The notes under the pieces were generated by a model. It had not been told where the DNA came from. It saw only the letters and a list, made by a program, of their open reading frames with translations, and searched no databases. A program made the position numbers and the translations under genes. Positions 1 through 7,761 of a stretch of 37,515 nucleotides of DNA are shown piece after piece. How positions within the stretch are numbered: the first letter of the stretch is position 1; each line of letters starts with the position of its first letter. Origin of the DNA: an uncultured Collinsella sp. (GTDB lineage Bacteria > Actinomycetota > Coriobacteriia > Coriobacteriales > Coriobacteriaceae); assembly GCA_902470915.1 (NCBI GenBank), contig CABRIB010000005.1, forward strand, positions 1-37,515. The letters are read 5' to 3'.

Positions 1-306
1 ACGAGCGGGGGCTCCTGTCGTTTCCGTGCCCTCGGATTGGGTCATAGTGTCTGACTTCGCCAAAACATCGGCGTTGCCTTGATTCAAACTTGCCAAAAGG
101 TAGTCGTTGGGGACGTTCTTGTTTGACTAGTCGTTTAAGAACGTCCCCAACGACTACTTGGGGACGGAGGAAAAGGGATCATTTTCCGAAACCTTTCCGC
201 AACAATTTGCCCTTCGCGCTGCTCGACTCCGCTCGCAACGTCCCCTGCGCTACACTTAGTTGCACTGTGGCGCCGTTGCGCCGCGCCCGAACTAAGGGGG
301 ACACTC
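1..306. other. Intergenic leader with repeats, no gene
   Basis: No convincing coding region is seen before the first gene. The stretch carries a 16-base string (gccaaaacatcggcgt, 59-74) that recurs exactly at 11396-11411, the inverted REP-like pair at 100-157, and a GGGGACGGAGGAAAA-type string at 160-184. From about 190 on it is the upstream region of the kinase gene. AGGGGG at 294-299 fits as that gene's ribosome binding site. I could not pick a convincing promoter. Confidence 0.5.
100..157. repeat. Inverted pair of 31-nt REP-like units
   Basis: Two copies of a 31-nt unit face each other: plus strand 100-130 and minus strand 157-127, overlapping by the four bases ctag. The long arms tagtcgttggggacgttctt (101-120) and its exact complement (137-156) give a perfect 20-bp stem. 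Each unit begins GTAG and can also fold alone, TAGTCGTT pairing with AACGACTA in the minus-strand unit. The same unit occurs at 17411-17441 and half of it at 11409-11424. The arrangement resembles the paired REP (BIME) elements of other bacteria; the family assignment is inference. Confidence 0.8.
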
Positions 307-1131
307 ATGAAGAACACTCAACTGCTGCTGATTAACGATATGTGCGGCTACGGCAAGGTCGCGCTTTCCGCCATGCTGCCGGTGCTGTCGCACATGGGCT
401 ACCGTATCCATAACCTGCCGACGGCGCTCGTTTCCGACACGCTCAACTACCCCAAGTTCTACATCCACGACACCACCGAGTACGTGCGCCAAAGCCTCGC
501 TATCTGGGAGGAGCTCGGCTTTGAGTTCGACGCCATCTCGACCGGCTTTATCGTGACCGAGGAAGAGACGCGCATCATCTCGGACTTTTGCCACCGCCGT
601 GCGCAAAAGGGCACCAAGGTGTTCGTTGACCCCATCATGGGCGACAACGGCAAGCTCTATGCGGGCGTGCCCGAGTCCACGATCGGTCTCATGAGGCACC
701 TGCTCGAGTGCGCCGACTACGCGGTTCCCAACTACACCGAGGCCTGTTTGCTCACCGACACGCCTATCGTCGAGCAAATTACGCCCGATGAGGCCCGCGC
801 CCTTGTGGACGCCGTGCGCGAGCTGGGTGCCAAGTCGGTGGTCATTACGAGCGCCGTAGTCAATGGCACGAACGCGGTTATCGGTTACGACCATGTGGCG
901 GGGGAGTACTTTACGATTCCCTTTGAGCTCATTCCGGTCTATTTCCCGGGCACGGGCGATACGTTCTCGGCGGTGCTCGTCGGCCGCGTTATGGCAGGTT
1001 GGAGTCTGCAGCGCGCGACGTCCGATGCCATGCGTGTGGTGGCTGAGCTTATCGAGCGCAATGCCGACCAAGAGGACAAATCGGCCGGCCTTCCCATCGA
1101 GGCCTGCCTGGATGTGATCGACCATGAGTAA
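307..1131 (+). CDS. Pyridoxamine/pyridoxal kinase family protein
   Basis: A 274-residue cytoplasmic kinase of the PfkB/ribokinase-like fold, in the pyridoxal/pyridoxamine kinase branch. It would phosphorylate the 5'-hydroxyl of pyridoxamine or pyridoxal with ATP, in vitamin B6 salvage. Visible landmarks are the N-terminal LLINDMCGYGKVAL, the DPIMGDNGKLY segment (about 108-118), PNYTEA (141-146) and the C-terminal anion-hole motif GTGD (215-218), whose Asp is the usual catalytic base. Length is normal for the family. The start follows AGGGGG by a suitable spacing. Its last 8 bases overlap the start of the next gene, so the two are probably translationally coupled. The exact B6 vitamer used cannot be read from sequence. 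Confidence 0.88.
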   Translation: MKNTQLLLINDMCGYGKVALSAMLPVLSHMGYRIHNLPTALVSDTLNYPKFYIHDTTEYVRQSLAIWEELGFEFDAISTGFIVTEEETRIISDFCHRRAQKGTKVFVDPIMGDNGKLYAGVPESTIGLMRHLLECADYAVPNYTEACLLTDTPIVEQITPDEARALVDAVRELGAKSVVITSAVVNGTNAVIGYDHVAGEYFTIPFELIPVYFPGTGDTFSAVLVGRVMAGWSLQRATSDAMRVVAELIERNADQEDKSAGLPIEACLDVIDHE

Positions 1132-1453
1132 CGCCGACGAGGGCGGCATCAAGCCTGCGGGCGAGAACAAGCCGCTCGGTGCGCCGCGGGGCAAGCGTCC
1201 GCGTATCCGCGTGAGCTGCGTGGACCAGCTGGGGACGTGCCGCTGCCACCATGGTCACAAGCCGGGCGACGTCTTCGACTTCGACCGCGATCGCGGCAAG
1301 ATGTGCGCCATGGCCTGTCACGTGGGCTTTCCCTATATCGACATTCTGCGCTATGGCGGAACTGTGCCCGGCAACGAGCCCGGCACGGCAAAGTTCTGCT
1401 GCCCCGAGGTCGATACGCTGAACGTCTGGCTTGCCGAGATCGTCGACGAGTAG
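1124..1453 (+). CDS. TIGR04076 family protein
   Basis: A 109-residue soluble protein whose ATG lies inside the last codons of the kinase gene (8-base overlap). From about residue 28 it matches my recollection of the TIGR04076 pattern: an early SC, then GTC..HHGHKPGDVFDFD, then GKMCAMACHVGFPYIDILRYGG, and a late FCCPE before the end. It has seven cysteines and several histidines, which would suit metal or redox chemistry, but no activity is established for the family that I know of. The first 25 or so residues are basic, glycine-rich and probably disordered. The overlap suggests coupled expression with the B6 kinase; a functional link is only inferred. Confidence 0.75.
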   Translation: MSNADEGGIKPAGENKPLGAPRGKRPRIRVSCVDQLGTCRCHHGHKPGDVFDFDRDRGKMCAMACHVGFPYIDILRYGGTVPGNEPGTAKFCCPEVDTLNVWLAEIVDE

Positions 1454-1461
1454 TTGAGCGC

Positions 1462-1494
1462 AATGTGGCAAAGGGACAGTCCATTTGCCACATT
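1462..1494. repeat. CAAAGGGAC-type palindrome, copy 1
   Basis: Arms aatgtggcaaaggga (1462-1476) and tccatttgccacatt (1480-1494) pair over 15 positions with one mismatch around a 3-base loop. It lies 8 bases after the TIGR04076 stop. The same design recurs at 9217-9249 and 15903-15937 with different outer bases that still pair. It could act as a terminator, since a run of Ts follows at 1511-1518, but it is not immediately followed by one. A repeat origin is more likely. Confidence 0.75.
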
Positions 1495-1537
1495 CGCCGG
1501 TGGTGCCCCTTCTTTTTTGCTTATAATCTCAAATCTC

Positions 1538-1618
1538 TGCATTTCATCCGATTTTAGGTTCTAAAAATTATGCGTTTCATCGATAATTAAGCGTATAAAA
1601 CTTTGCATTTCATTTGAT
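1538..1618 (+). promoter_or_regulatory. Three direct repeats, 33-nt period, upstream of ATPase gene
   Basis: The strings tgcatttcatccgat (1538), tgcgtttcatcgat (1571) and tgcatttcatttgat (1604) begin exactly 33 bases apart, about three helical turns. They lie in a locally AT-rich stretch just before the ATPase gene. A TATAAT string is at 1522-1527 and another AT-rich string (tataaaac) at about 1595. The repeats could be binding sites for a regulator on one face of the DNA, or iterated protein-loading sites. Function is inferred only. Confidence 0.55.
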
Positions 1619-1636
1619 GACACTGAGGGGGAGCCT

Positions 1637-2998
1637 ATGCTGCGCAGGAAAATAGCGGCAGAGCTGGAGCGTTGGCTGAAGTCTTCCGAGCAAAAGGCCT
1701 TGTTCATTACGGGTTCTCGCCAGATTGGCAAAAGCTATTCGATTCGCGCATTTGGCAAAGCCAACCATGCAACCTACATCGAGCTTAACCTCATGGAAAA
1801 CCGCCAGGCAAAAGATGCTCTTCTCGAGGCGCGGGATGCCGATGATTTCATCAGCAGGGTGACGCTTCTTTCAGGAAAGTCGATTGCGCCAGGCAAAACA
1901 CTCGTGTTTATCGATGAGGTCCAAGAGGCCCCCGACATCATGACGATGGCAAAGTTCCTTGTTGAGGACGGGAGGTGCCGTTGGGCGTTTTCGGGGTCAA
2001 TGCTCGGGACTCAGTTCAAGGGCGTCAGGTCCTATCCCGTGGGGTATGTCCACGAGCTTAGGATGTTCCCGCTCGATTTTGAGGAGTTTTGCTGGGCAAT
2101 CGGGGTGAGCGAGGGGGCTCGCCAAACGATACGTGACGCGTGTATCAGCGAGAGGCCCATTCCTGATTACATTCATGACGCGATGATGGCAAACTTCAGG
2201 ACCTATACCGTTGTCGGCGGAATGCCGGAGGTCGTGCAGCGTTTCCTTGACACGCAGGGCGACCTTGCCTCTGTTCGTCAGCTACAGTCAGAGCTCAACG
2301 AACAGTACCGGCGGGATATCTCCAGGTATGCAAGCGGGCGAGCCCTTCAGGTGCAGAGCATCTACGATCAGCTCCCTATTATGCTCGAGGGCGAAAACAA
2401 GCGCTTCGTGCTCAATTCCATTGATCCCAAGGCTCACTACGAGAAGTATCAGCGAGATTTTGTATGGCTTGTCGATGCCGGCGTTGCTCTCAAAGCCGAT
2501 ATCGTAACAGAGCCAAAATCGCCCCTGCTCAAGACGGCACGGCCATCGCAGTTCAAGCTCTATCAATCGGATACGGGCATGTTGATGGCGCGCTACCCCG
2601 TTGGAGTCGCCCAAGCGGCGTATCTTGATGGCAAGGAGCCCAATCTGGGCGGCATTTACGAAAACGTGGTGGCCCAGCAGCTGGCTGCCCAAAATCGCCA
2701 GCTTTACTACTATCAGACAAAAAAGCGCGGTGAAGTGGACTTTGTGGTCGATGGACCGGATGGGACGGCTGTTCCGATCGAGGTTAAATCGGGCTCCTAT
2801 TACCACGCGCACGCAGCGCTCGGTCATGTGCTTGATACGGCTGAATATGGCGTAAGGCTCGGGATTGTTTTCTCGAGAGGCAACGTTGAGCGCAACGGAG
2901 CAGTTCTCTATTTGCCGCTATATGCGACCTGGGCTCTTTCGGATGTTTTGGGCGACTCCTGCGCCGAGGGGATAAAGCTGGAGGTCAAGCCGGTCTAG
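1637..2998 (+). CDS. AAA family ATPase with DUF4143 domain
   Basis: A 453-residue stand-alone ATPase of the AAA_14/DUF4143 type. Walker A is GSRQIGKS (about 26-33), lacking the usual glycine-rich loop, as is common in this group. Walker B is VFIDEVQEAPD (90-100). An arginine/serine sensor-like FSGSMLGT follows. The C-terminal part has GEVDFVV (about 365) and PIEVKSG (380-386), matching the D...ExK pattern of a PD-(D/E)xK-like fold in DUF4143. These proteins are widespread in gut bacteria, often in several copies per genome, and their role is unknown. A strong RBS (GAGGGGGAG) precedes the ATG. It is a single-gene unit flanked by a repeat-rich upstream region and a long hairpin terminator, and its base composition is lower in GC than its neighbours, which hints at acquisition. 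Confidence 0.88.
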   Translation: MLRRKIAAELERWLKSSEQKALFITGSRQIGKSYSIRAFGKANHATYIELNLMENRQAKDALLEARDADDFISRVTLLSGKSIAPGKTLVFIDEVQEAPDIMTMAKFLVEDGRCRWAFSGSMLGTQFKGVRSYPVGYVHELRMFPLDFEEFCWAIGVSEGARQTIRDACISERPIPDYIHDAMMANFRTYTVVGGMPEVVQRFLDTQGDLASVRQLQSELNEQYRRDISRYASGRALQVQSIYDQLPIMLEGENKRFVLNSIDPKAHYEKYQRDFVWLVDAGVALKADIVTEPKSPLLKTARPSQFKLYQSDTGMLMARYPVGVAQAAYLDGKEPNLGGIYENVVAQQLAAQNRQLYYYQTKKRGEVDFVVDGPDGTAVPIEVKSGSYYHAHAALGHVLDTAEYGVRLGIVFSRGNVERNGAVLYLPLYATWALSDVLGDSCAEGIKLEVKPV

Positions 2999-3021
2999 GG
3001 CTAGCCCCTTTGTCACATTCA

Positions 3022-3092
3022 TGAGCGTGGGTTTTCTCCCGTTTAGAGCGCACTTGAACGCTCAAAGTGGGAGAAAACCCACGCTCATTTTT
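3022..3092. terminator. Long bidirectional hairpin terminator
   Basis: A perfect 19-bp stem, tgagcgtgggttttctccc (3022-3040) with its complement at 3069-3087, followed by five Ts (3088-3092). The loop contains a second small stem (agagcg/cgctct-like, 3044-3063). It sits between the convergent ATPase and phosphatase genes and would end transcription from the ATPase side. The minus-strand exit is only partly U-rich. Confidence 0.8.
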
Positions 3093-3152
3093 CATGTGGA
3101 AGATTATCCGCGCTTGTTTCGCGCCGAAGGCGTGGCCCGCGACCTCGCTTGC

Positions 3153-3599
3153 CTACAGCTGCTCGAGCATGGCCGTGCAGCCGGCGAGCACGTCGCGGTA
3201 CGTGGCATCGAAATTGCCGGTGTACCAGGGATCGGCCACGTCGCCGGGGCGCTCGGTCCAATCGAGCAAGCGCGTAATCTTGCCGTCGGGGTCGTCGCCA
3301 AAGATGCGACGCAGGCCACGCGCGTTCTCGTCGTCCATATAGACAATGTGGTCCCAGTCGCCATACTCCGCGCGACGTACCTGACGTGCACGATGTGCGA
3401 CGACGGGAATCCCGACTTCGCGCAGCTTGGCAACGGTGCCGTGGTGTGGCGGGTTGCCAAGCTCCTCGGTCGAGGTCGCGGCGGAATCGATGACAAACTC
3501 CGCCTCGCGCCCGGCGCGGTGCACCAGCTCGGTAAACACCGACTCGGCCATCGTCGAGCGGCAGATGTTCCCATGGCAGATAAACAGTACGCTTTGCAT
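3153..3599 (-). CDS. Low-molecular-weight protein-tyrosine phosphatase
   Basis: A 148-residue cytoplasmic phosphatase of the LMW-PTP family. The P-loop CHGNICRS (Cys8 to Ser15) near the N terminus holds the nucleophilic cysteine and the phosphate-binding arginine in C-x5-R. The conserved DPWYTG near residue 121 supplies the general acid aspartate. I start at the ATG at 3599 because it gives the expected MQSVLFICHGN N terminus and follows GAAAGG; an in-frame ATG at 3656 would add 19 unconserved residues. In many Firmicutes a homologue sits next to tsaC in the prfA cluster; here it is 16 kb away. Substrates could be tyrosine-phosphorylated proteins or arginine-phosphorylated ones (YwlE type). 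I cannot tell which, though Ile at P-loop position 12 rather than Thr is more usual for tyrosine phosphatases. Confidence 0.9.
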   Translation of the reverse strand: MQSVLFICHGNICRSTMAESVFTELVHRAGREAEFVIDSAATSTEELGNPPHHGTVAKLREVGIPVVAHRARQVRRAEYGDWDHIVYMDDENARGLRRIFGDDPDGKITRLLDWTERPGDVADPWYTGNFDATYRDVLAGCTAMLEQL

Positions 3600-3659
3600 A
3601 GGGCGATACCTTTCATATAGAAGGCTGCTAAAGAGTCGAAGCCGGGCGCATACCAAGTT

Positions 3660-4409
3660 TTATTTCTTGGCCAGTTTGAAGTAGCGCTCAAATATCAATT
3701 CGAAAACGTAATAGAACATCAATCGGCTGTCGAGGTCCATGCTGCCCAAGCGGATTTCTTTTTGCACGGTGTAGATAGGGTAGTCGGCTAGTTTCGAGAG
3801 AGAATTTCGAGAAAAGCCGGTGAGCGTGACGACCTTGCATCCGCGCGTTTTGGCTATCGATGTGGCGTCAATAGACACCTGCGTCTCGCCGCTTACGGAA
3901 ACGCTGAAGACCAGGTCGTTTTTGCCGAGGAGTTCTGCGTAATGCCTCATGACATGGCGTTCACTGAGCGTATCGGTGTTCTTGCCCATTATTTTGAGCT
4001 TTTCAGCCATTTCGAGGCACGGGTACTTCGAAAAGCCCGAGCAGAAGAACACGATATGCGAGGCGTCCTGGATAAGACTCACGACCGAATCGATGACCCG
4101 GTCGTTAAGCAGATCTTTGGTCTGTACGAGCTGGGTATCAAGAGGAAGCGCCTCGATAGTGAATCGATTGCGGTCGAGCGAGGCGGAATACGATTGTTTG
4201 AGCTCTGTAAACCCCGAGAAGCCAAGCTTGTGGGCAAGCCTGACGATTGTATTGGGAGCGACGAAGAACCGTTCAGCAACGCTCTTAAGCGTGACATCGT
4301 CAATATCATCACGCAGCTCGATGATGTAGCGCATGATCTCGCTTTCGAGATCGTTGAGCTTGCTCTCGCCAGCTCGCACATGATCATAAAAAGATTCTTG
4401 ATCTTTCAT
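3660..4409 (-). CDS. RpiR/MurR-family regulator of the maltose PTS locus (GlvR-like)
   Basis: A 249-residue transcription factor with an N-terminal RpiR helix-turn-helix (about 1-77; the VAERFFVAPNTIVRLAHKLGFSGFTELK segment is typical) and a C-terminal SIS sugar-phosphate-binding domain (about 100-240; HIVFFCSGFSK and FSVSVSGET). I use the ATG at 4409; upstream in-frame codons to 4601 lack family similarity. GAGGGG lies about 14 bases before the start. It is divergent from the 6-phospho-alpha-glucosidase gene. Bacillus subtilis has an RpiR protein (GlvR) between malA and malP, so this is most likely the local sugar-phosphate-responsive regulator. Whether it activates or represses is not visible. 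Confidence 0.85.
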   Translation of the reverse strand: MKDQESFYDHVRAGESKLNDLESEIMRYIIELRDDIDDVTLKSVAERFFVAPNTIVRLAHKLGFSGFTELKQSYSASLDRNRFTIEALPLDTQLVQTKDLLNDRVIDSVVSLIQDASHIVFFCSGFSKYPCLEMAEKLKIMGKNTDTLSERHVMRHYAELLGKNDLVFSVSVSGETQVSIDATSIAKTRGCKVVTLTGFSRNSLSKLADYPIYTVQKEIRLGSMDLDSRLMFYYVFELIFERYFKLAKK

Positions 4410-4707
4410 AAGATGTTTCAGCCCCTCGCACCTCGTCGTATATATGGTACCGCTTTGTGTTGCCAGGTGAGAAATCGGTAATCGGTCAAGATTGCCTATT
4501 GCCCATGAACTGGGCAAACGCGCGTGTCTGCCTACACATATCTGTGTCGTGAGCGAAATCATGTGTCCCCGTTTCGCATTGGCCCACACGGGGACTCTCA
4601 AATGACCTTATGTCGCAAAATATCAATCGAAACGAAGCAAGCCGAGGACAACCGCGGAGCCCAAGGTCTTCGAGAACACCGATCAGCCAACCCTGGAGGG
4701 ACGGAAC
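4410..4707. promoter_or_regulatory. Divergent control region of the maltose locus
   Basis: 298 bases between the RpiR gene and the glucosidase gene. Candidate sites are a short direct repeat atcggtaatcggt (about 4473-4486), an inverted repeat ttgccca/tgggcaa (4499-4505/4511-4517) and a hairpin gtccccgt/acggggac (4565-4572/4588-4595). The glucosidase RBS GGAGGG is at about 4694. I could not place -35/-10 boxes with confidence. One of the repeats is probably the RpiR operator, by position only. Confidence 0.45.
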
Positions 4708-6033
4708 ATGAAGGATAAGCTCAATATTGTGATCGTTGGCGGCGGCTCCACGTGGTGCCCTGGCATTCTTAAAGCCCTGACCAAGCACATGGACATTCTG
4801 CCGCTGAACCGCGTGATGCTCTATGACATCGATGCCGAGCGTCAGCGTCCGATCGGCGAGTTTGGCAAGATCCTCTTCGCCGAGGAGGAGCCCGGTGTGG
4901 AGTTTGGTTATACCACCGATAAGGACGAGGCTTACACCGACGTCGACTTTGTGCTCTGCCAGATTCGTACCGGCGGCTACGAGATGCGTAGCAAGGACGA
5001 GAAGATTCCGCTGCATATGGGAATCATCGGCCAGGAAACGGTGGGCCCCGGCGGCATGGCTTACGGTATGCGCTCCATGCATGACATGGTTGAGATCGTC
5101 AACGACGTTCGCGCTCATAGCCCGGAGGCGTGGATTATCAATTACACCAATCCGGCTGCTATTGTGGCATATGGTCTCGAGCGCGTCCTGCCCGATGAGC
5201 ATCGCGTTCTCAACATCTGCGACCAGCCTGTCAACCTCATGCGCTCTTACGGTCGCCTGCTCGGTCGCGATATGAGCAAGACGGAGCCCGTGTACTTTGG
5301 TCTCAATCACTTCGGTTGGTTCAAGCACATCTACGATGAAGAGGGCCATGACCTCGTCCCGCAGATTAAGGAGTACACGGAGAAGAACGGCTTCCTTCCT
5401 GCCGATGCCGAGCAGCGTGACCAGTCCTGGCTCGACACCTACGCCATGGTCAAGGACATGCTCGAGGACTTCCCCGACTATCTGCCCAACACTTATCTGC
5501 AGTACTATCTGTATCCCGAGTACAAGGTCGCTCACCTCGACCCCGACTACACTCGTTCCGACGAGGTCATCAACGGTCGTGAGAAGCGCGTGTTCGCCGA
5601 GTGCGAGCGTGTTGCCAAAGTCGGCACCGCAAAGAACTCCTCGGTTGTGCAGAACGATGCTCATGGCGATATGATCGTGGAAATCACCTCGGCCATTTAT
5701 CGCAACACCAATAAGACCTTCATTGTCATCGTGCCCAACAACGGCATTATCGAGGGTATGCCCGATGACGCCATGGTCGAGGTCGCGGCAAGCGTGGGCG
5801 CCAATGGCCCGCAGCCCTACGCTGTCGGTAAGATCGGCACCTTCTATCGCGGTCTTATGGAGAACCAGTACGCCTATGAGCGCCTGACTGTTGAGGCTTG
5901 GATGGAGGGTTCCTACGAGAAGGCCCTGCAGGCACTCACACTTAATCGTCTGGTCGGTGACGCAAAGAAGGCGCGTAAGGTGCTCGATAAGCTCATTGAG
6001 GCCAATAAGGATTACTGGCCGGAGCTTAAGTAG
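4708..6033 (+). CDS. malA: 6-phospho-alpha-glucosidase (GH4, MalA/GlvA type)
   Basis: A 441-residue glycoside hydrolase of family 4, which uses NAD+ and a divalent metal (usually Mn2+) to cleave phosphorylated disaccharides such as maltose 6'-phosphate to glucose and glucose 6-phosphate. The Rossmann start IVIVGGGSTWCPG (7-19) binds NAD. The metal ligands Cys171 (CDQP) and His201 (GLNHFGW) are in the expected places. CD-x-P at this position is the signature of alpha-specific enzymes (CDMP in characterised ones), while beta-specific relatives have CN-x-P. The C terminus ANKDYWPEL matches the B. subtilis MalA ending as I recall it. Length is normal. The PTS gene follows after 82 bases, so this enzyme cleaves what that permease imports. 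Confidence 0.93.
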   Translation: MKDKLNIVIVGGGSTWCPGILKALTKHMDILPLNRVMLYDIDAERQRPIGEFGKILFAEEEPGVEFGYTTDKDEAYTDVDFVLCQIRTGGYEMRSKDEKIPLHMGIIGQETVGPGGMAYGMRSMHDMVEIVNDVRAHSPEAWIINYTNPAAIVAYGLERVLPDEHRVLNICDQPVNLMRSYGRLLGRDMSKTEPVYFGLNHFGWFKHIYDEEGHDLVPQIKEYTEKNGFLPADAEQRDQSWLDTYAMVKDMLEDFPDYLPNTYLQYYLYPEYKVAHLDPDYTRSDEVINGREKRVFAECERVAKVGTAKNSSVVQNDAHGDMIVEITSAIYRNTNKTFIVIVPNNGIIEGMPDDAMVEVAASVGANGPQPYAVGKIGTFYRGLMENQYAYERLTVEAWMEGSYEKALQALTLNRLVGDAKKARKVLDKLIEANKDYWPELK

Positions 6034-6115
6034 CTAGTTCTACAGCGCATGATAACTGTTATGGGGCGTGTGGATTGTAGAGCTGCACGCCCCGTTTCTT
6101 TAAGAGGGGTATCCC

Positions 6116-7678
6116 ATGAACAAAGACGAGCTGCTGGCAAAGTTCCAGCGCCTGGGCAAAGTCCTCATGACGCCTGTCCTGATCCTGCCAATCGCCGGCA
6201 TCCTTCAGGGCTTTGGCAATGCCTTTACCAGCCCCACCCTTACGGCAGCTGTTCCCTGGCTTGCTGCTCCGGGCTTTGCGATTTTCTTTTCGATTCTTAA
6301 GGCCGCAGCCGGCATCGTTATGAACAACATCCCGGTTATCTTCTCGATTTGTCTCGCCTATGGCTTCGCCAAGTCCGAGAAGGCTACCGCGGCGCTTTGT
6401 GGCTTTTTGGGCTACATGTGCATGAACTCCGTGATGGGCACGTTCCTTACGGCGACTGGCGTTATCGATCCCGCGAATCTTACGACGGGCCAGAGCACGA
6501 TCCTCGGTATCACCACGCTCGACACTGGCGTTATCGGCGGTCTTCTGGTGGGTGCAATCGTCGCATGGTTGCATAACCGTTACTACAAGATTGAGCTGCC
6601 TGCCGTGTTCTCCATCTTCAACGGCACGCGCTTTATTCCGGCGGTGACGCTGCTCTCATGCAGCATCCTCGCATTGGTCATGTCCTTTGTTTTCCCGTTT
6701 ATTCAGAACGCTCTCGGTGCGCTGTCCGAGTTCATCAAGACTACGGGTGCCTTTGGTGCATTTGTCTACGGCGCCGGCGAGCGCATGCTCCTGCCTTTTG
6801 GCCTGCATCACTTTGTCTATTTGCCGTTCTTCTTCACGTCGCTCGGTGGCGTCGAGACCATCGACGGCCAGACTGTTCAGGGCGCTATCAATAGCTACAA
6901 CGCGATCCTGGGCTCTCCCAGCACGCCGTTTAACATCGAGGTCAGCCGTTTTGTCATGAACGGCAAGGTTATCTTCGCCATGTTCGGCCTGCCCGGCGCT
7001 GCACTCGCCTTCTACAAGACGGCACTTCCCAAGAACAAGAAGAAGACCGCTGCGCTCATGATCGCCATCGTGGTGCCTTGCATCCTCTCCGGCATTACCG
7101 AGCCGCTCGAGTACTCCTTCCTGTTCATCGCGCCCATCCTCTACGTGTTCCACGCTCTCATGGCTGGTCTTGCCTATGCGCTGACCTATATCCTGCAGTT
7201 CAACGTGGCCGGTTCCGCGTCCTTCGGCGGCCCGCTCCTGTCGTTGATCTTTAACGGCATTATGGGTGCAGCTAAGGGCTCCAACTGGCAGGTTATCCTG
7301 TTCCTCGGCCCCATCTACTTCGTGGTGTACTACTTCGTCTTCAAGTTCATCATTCTTAAGAAGGGCCTTAAGACCCCCGGCCGCGAGGAAGAGTCCGACG
7401 ATGAGGCCGAAAAGGCTCCCAAGACCGTGATCAGCGACCTCATCCCCGCCATCGTTGAGGCAGTGGGCGGCGACAACAATATTAAGTCTGTCGAGGCCTG
7501 CTTCACCCGTCTTCGCATCCAGCTCAATGACTGTGACAAGGTGGTTGATGACGCCGAGTTTACCGAAAAGCTCGAAGCGCGTGGTATCGTGCATGTTAAC
7601 GGCGGCGTGCAGATTGTCTACGGCAACATGGCTTCTAACTACGCAACCCAGATGCGCGAGCTGCTGGGCATGGAGTAA
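6116..7678 (+). CDS. malP: PTS EIICB, maltose/alpha-glucoside specific (MalP/GlvC type)
   Basis: A 520-residue membrane permease of the phosphotransferase system, glucose family. The N-terminal EIIC domain (about 1-420) has many hydrophobic segments, the opening RLGKVLMTPVLILPIAGI, and GITEPLEYSFLF (about 322-333) that carries the conserved substrate-site glutamate. After an acidic linker, EIIB (about 440-520) has Cys462 in ACFTRLR, the residue that is phosphorylated. No EIIA domain is fused or encoded nearby, so a shared EIIA (Crr type) must act in trans. RBS AAGAGGGG precedes the ATG. Pairing with the alpha-type GH4 enzyme points to maltose or a related alpha-glucoside. The terminator at 7710 closes the unit. 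Confidence 0.92.
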   Translation: MNKDELLAKFQRLGKVLMTPVLILPIAGILQGFGNAFTSPTLTAAVPWLAAPGFAIFFSILKAAAGIVMNNIPVIFSICLAYGFAKSEKATAALCGFLGYMCMNSVMGTFLTATGVIDPANLTTGQSTILGITTLDTGVIGGLLVGAIVAWLHNRYYKIELPAVFSIFNGTRFIPAVTLLSCSILALVMSFVFPFIQNALGALSEFIKTTGAFGAFVYGAGERMLLPFGLHHFVYLPFFFTSLGGVETIDGQTVQGAINSYNAILGSPSTPFNIEVSRFVMNGKVIFAMFGLPGAALAFYKTALPKNKKKTAALMIAIVVPCILSGITEPLEYSFLFIAPILYVFHALMAGLAYALTYILQFNVAGSASFGGPLLSLIFNGIMGAAKGSNWQVILFLGPIYFVVYYFVFKFIILKKGLKTPGREEESDDEAEKAPKTVISDLIPAIVEAVGGDNNIKSVEACFTRLRIQLNDCDKVVDDAEFTEKLEARGIVHVNGGVQIVYGNMASNYATQMRELLGME

Positions 7679-7709
7679 ACGCCCCATATATCTATAAAAT
7701 CCGGTGTAG

Positions 7710-7745
7710 AAGGCGGCGGCAGACAATGCGTCTGTCGCCGCCTTT
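7710..7745 (+). terminator. Terminator after malP
   Basis: Arms aaggcggcggcagac (7710-7724) and gtctgtcgccgccttt (7730-7745) form a 15-bp GC-rich stem with one G-U pair and a 5-base loop. The U-tract is short (three Ts), so termination may be partial; the second palindrome 17 bases later may help. Confidence 0.65.
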
Positions 7746-7761
7746 GAGTTACCCCACGCGC

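Noticed and set aside
90..335. Open frame of 81 codons at the window start
   Set aside because: It runs through the REP-like palindrome and into the kinase gene, has no RBS and no family resemblance.
1538..1618. Possible CRISPR array
   Set aside because: Only three short repeats of about 14 bases, with no conserved long repeat and no cas gene nearby.
3021..3620. 199-codon plus-strand frame opposite the tyrosine phosphatase
   Set aside because: It is antisense to a clear LMW phosphatase with an intact C-x5-R loop; high-GC antisense frames are expected here.
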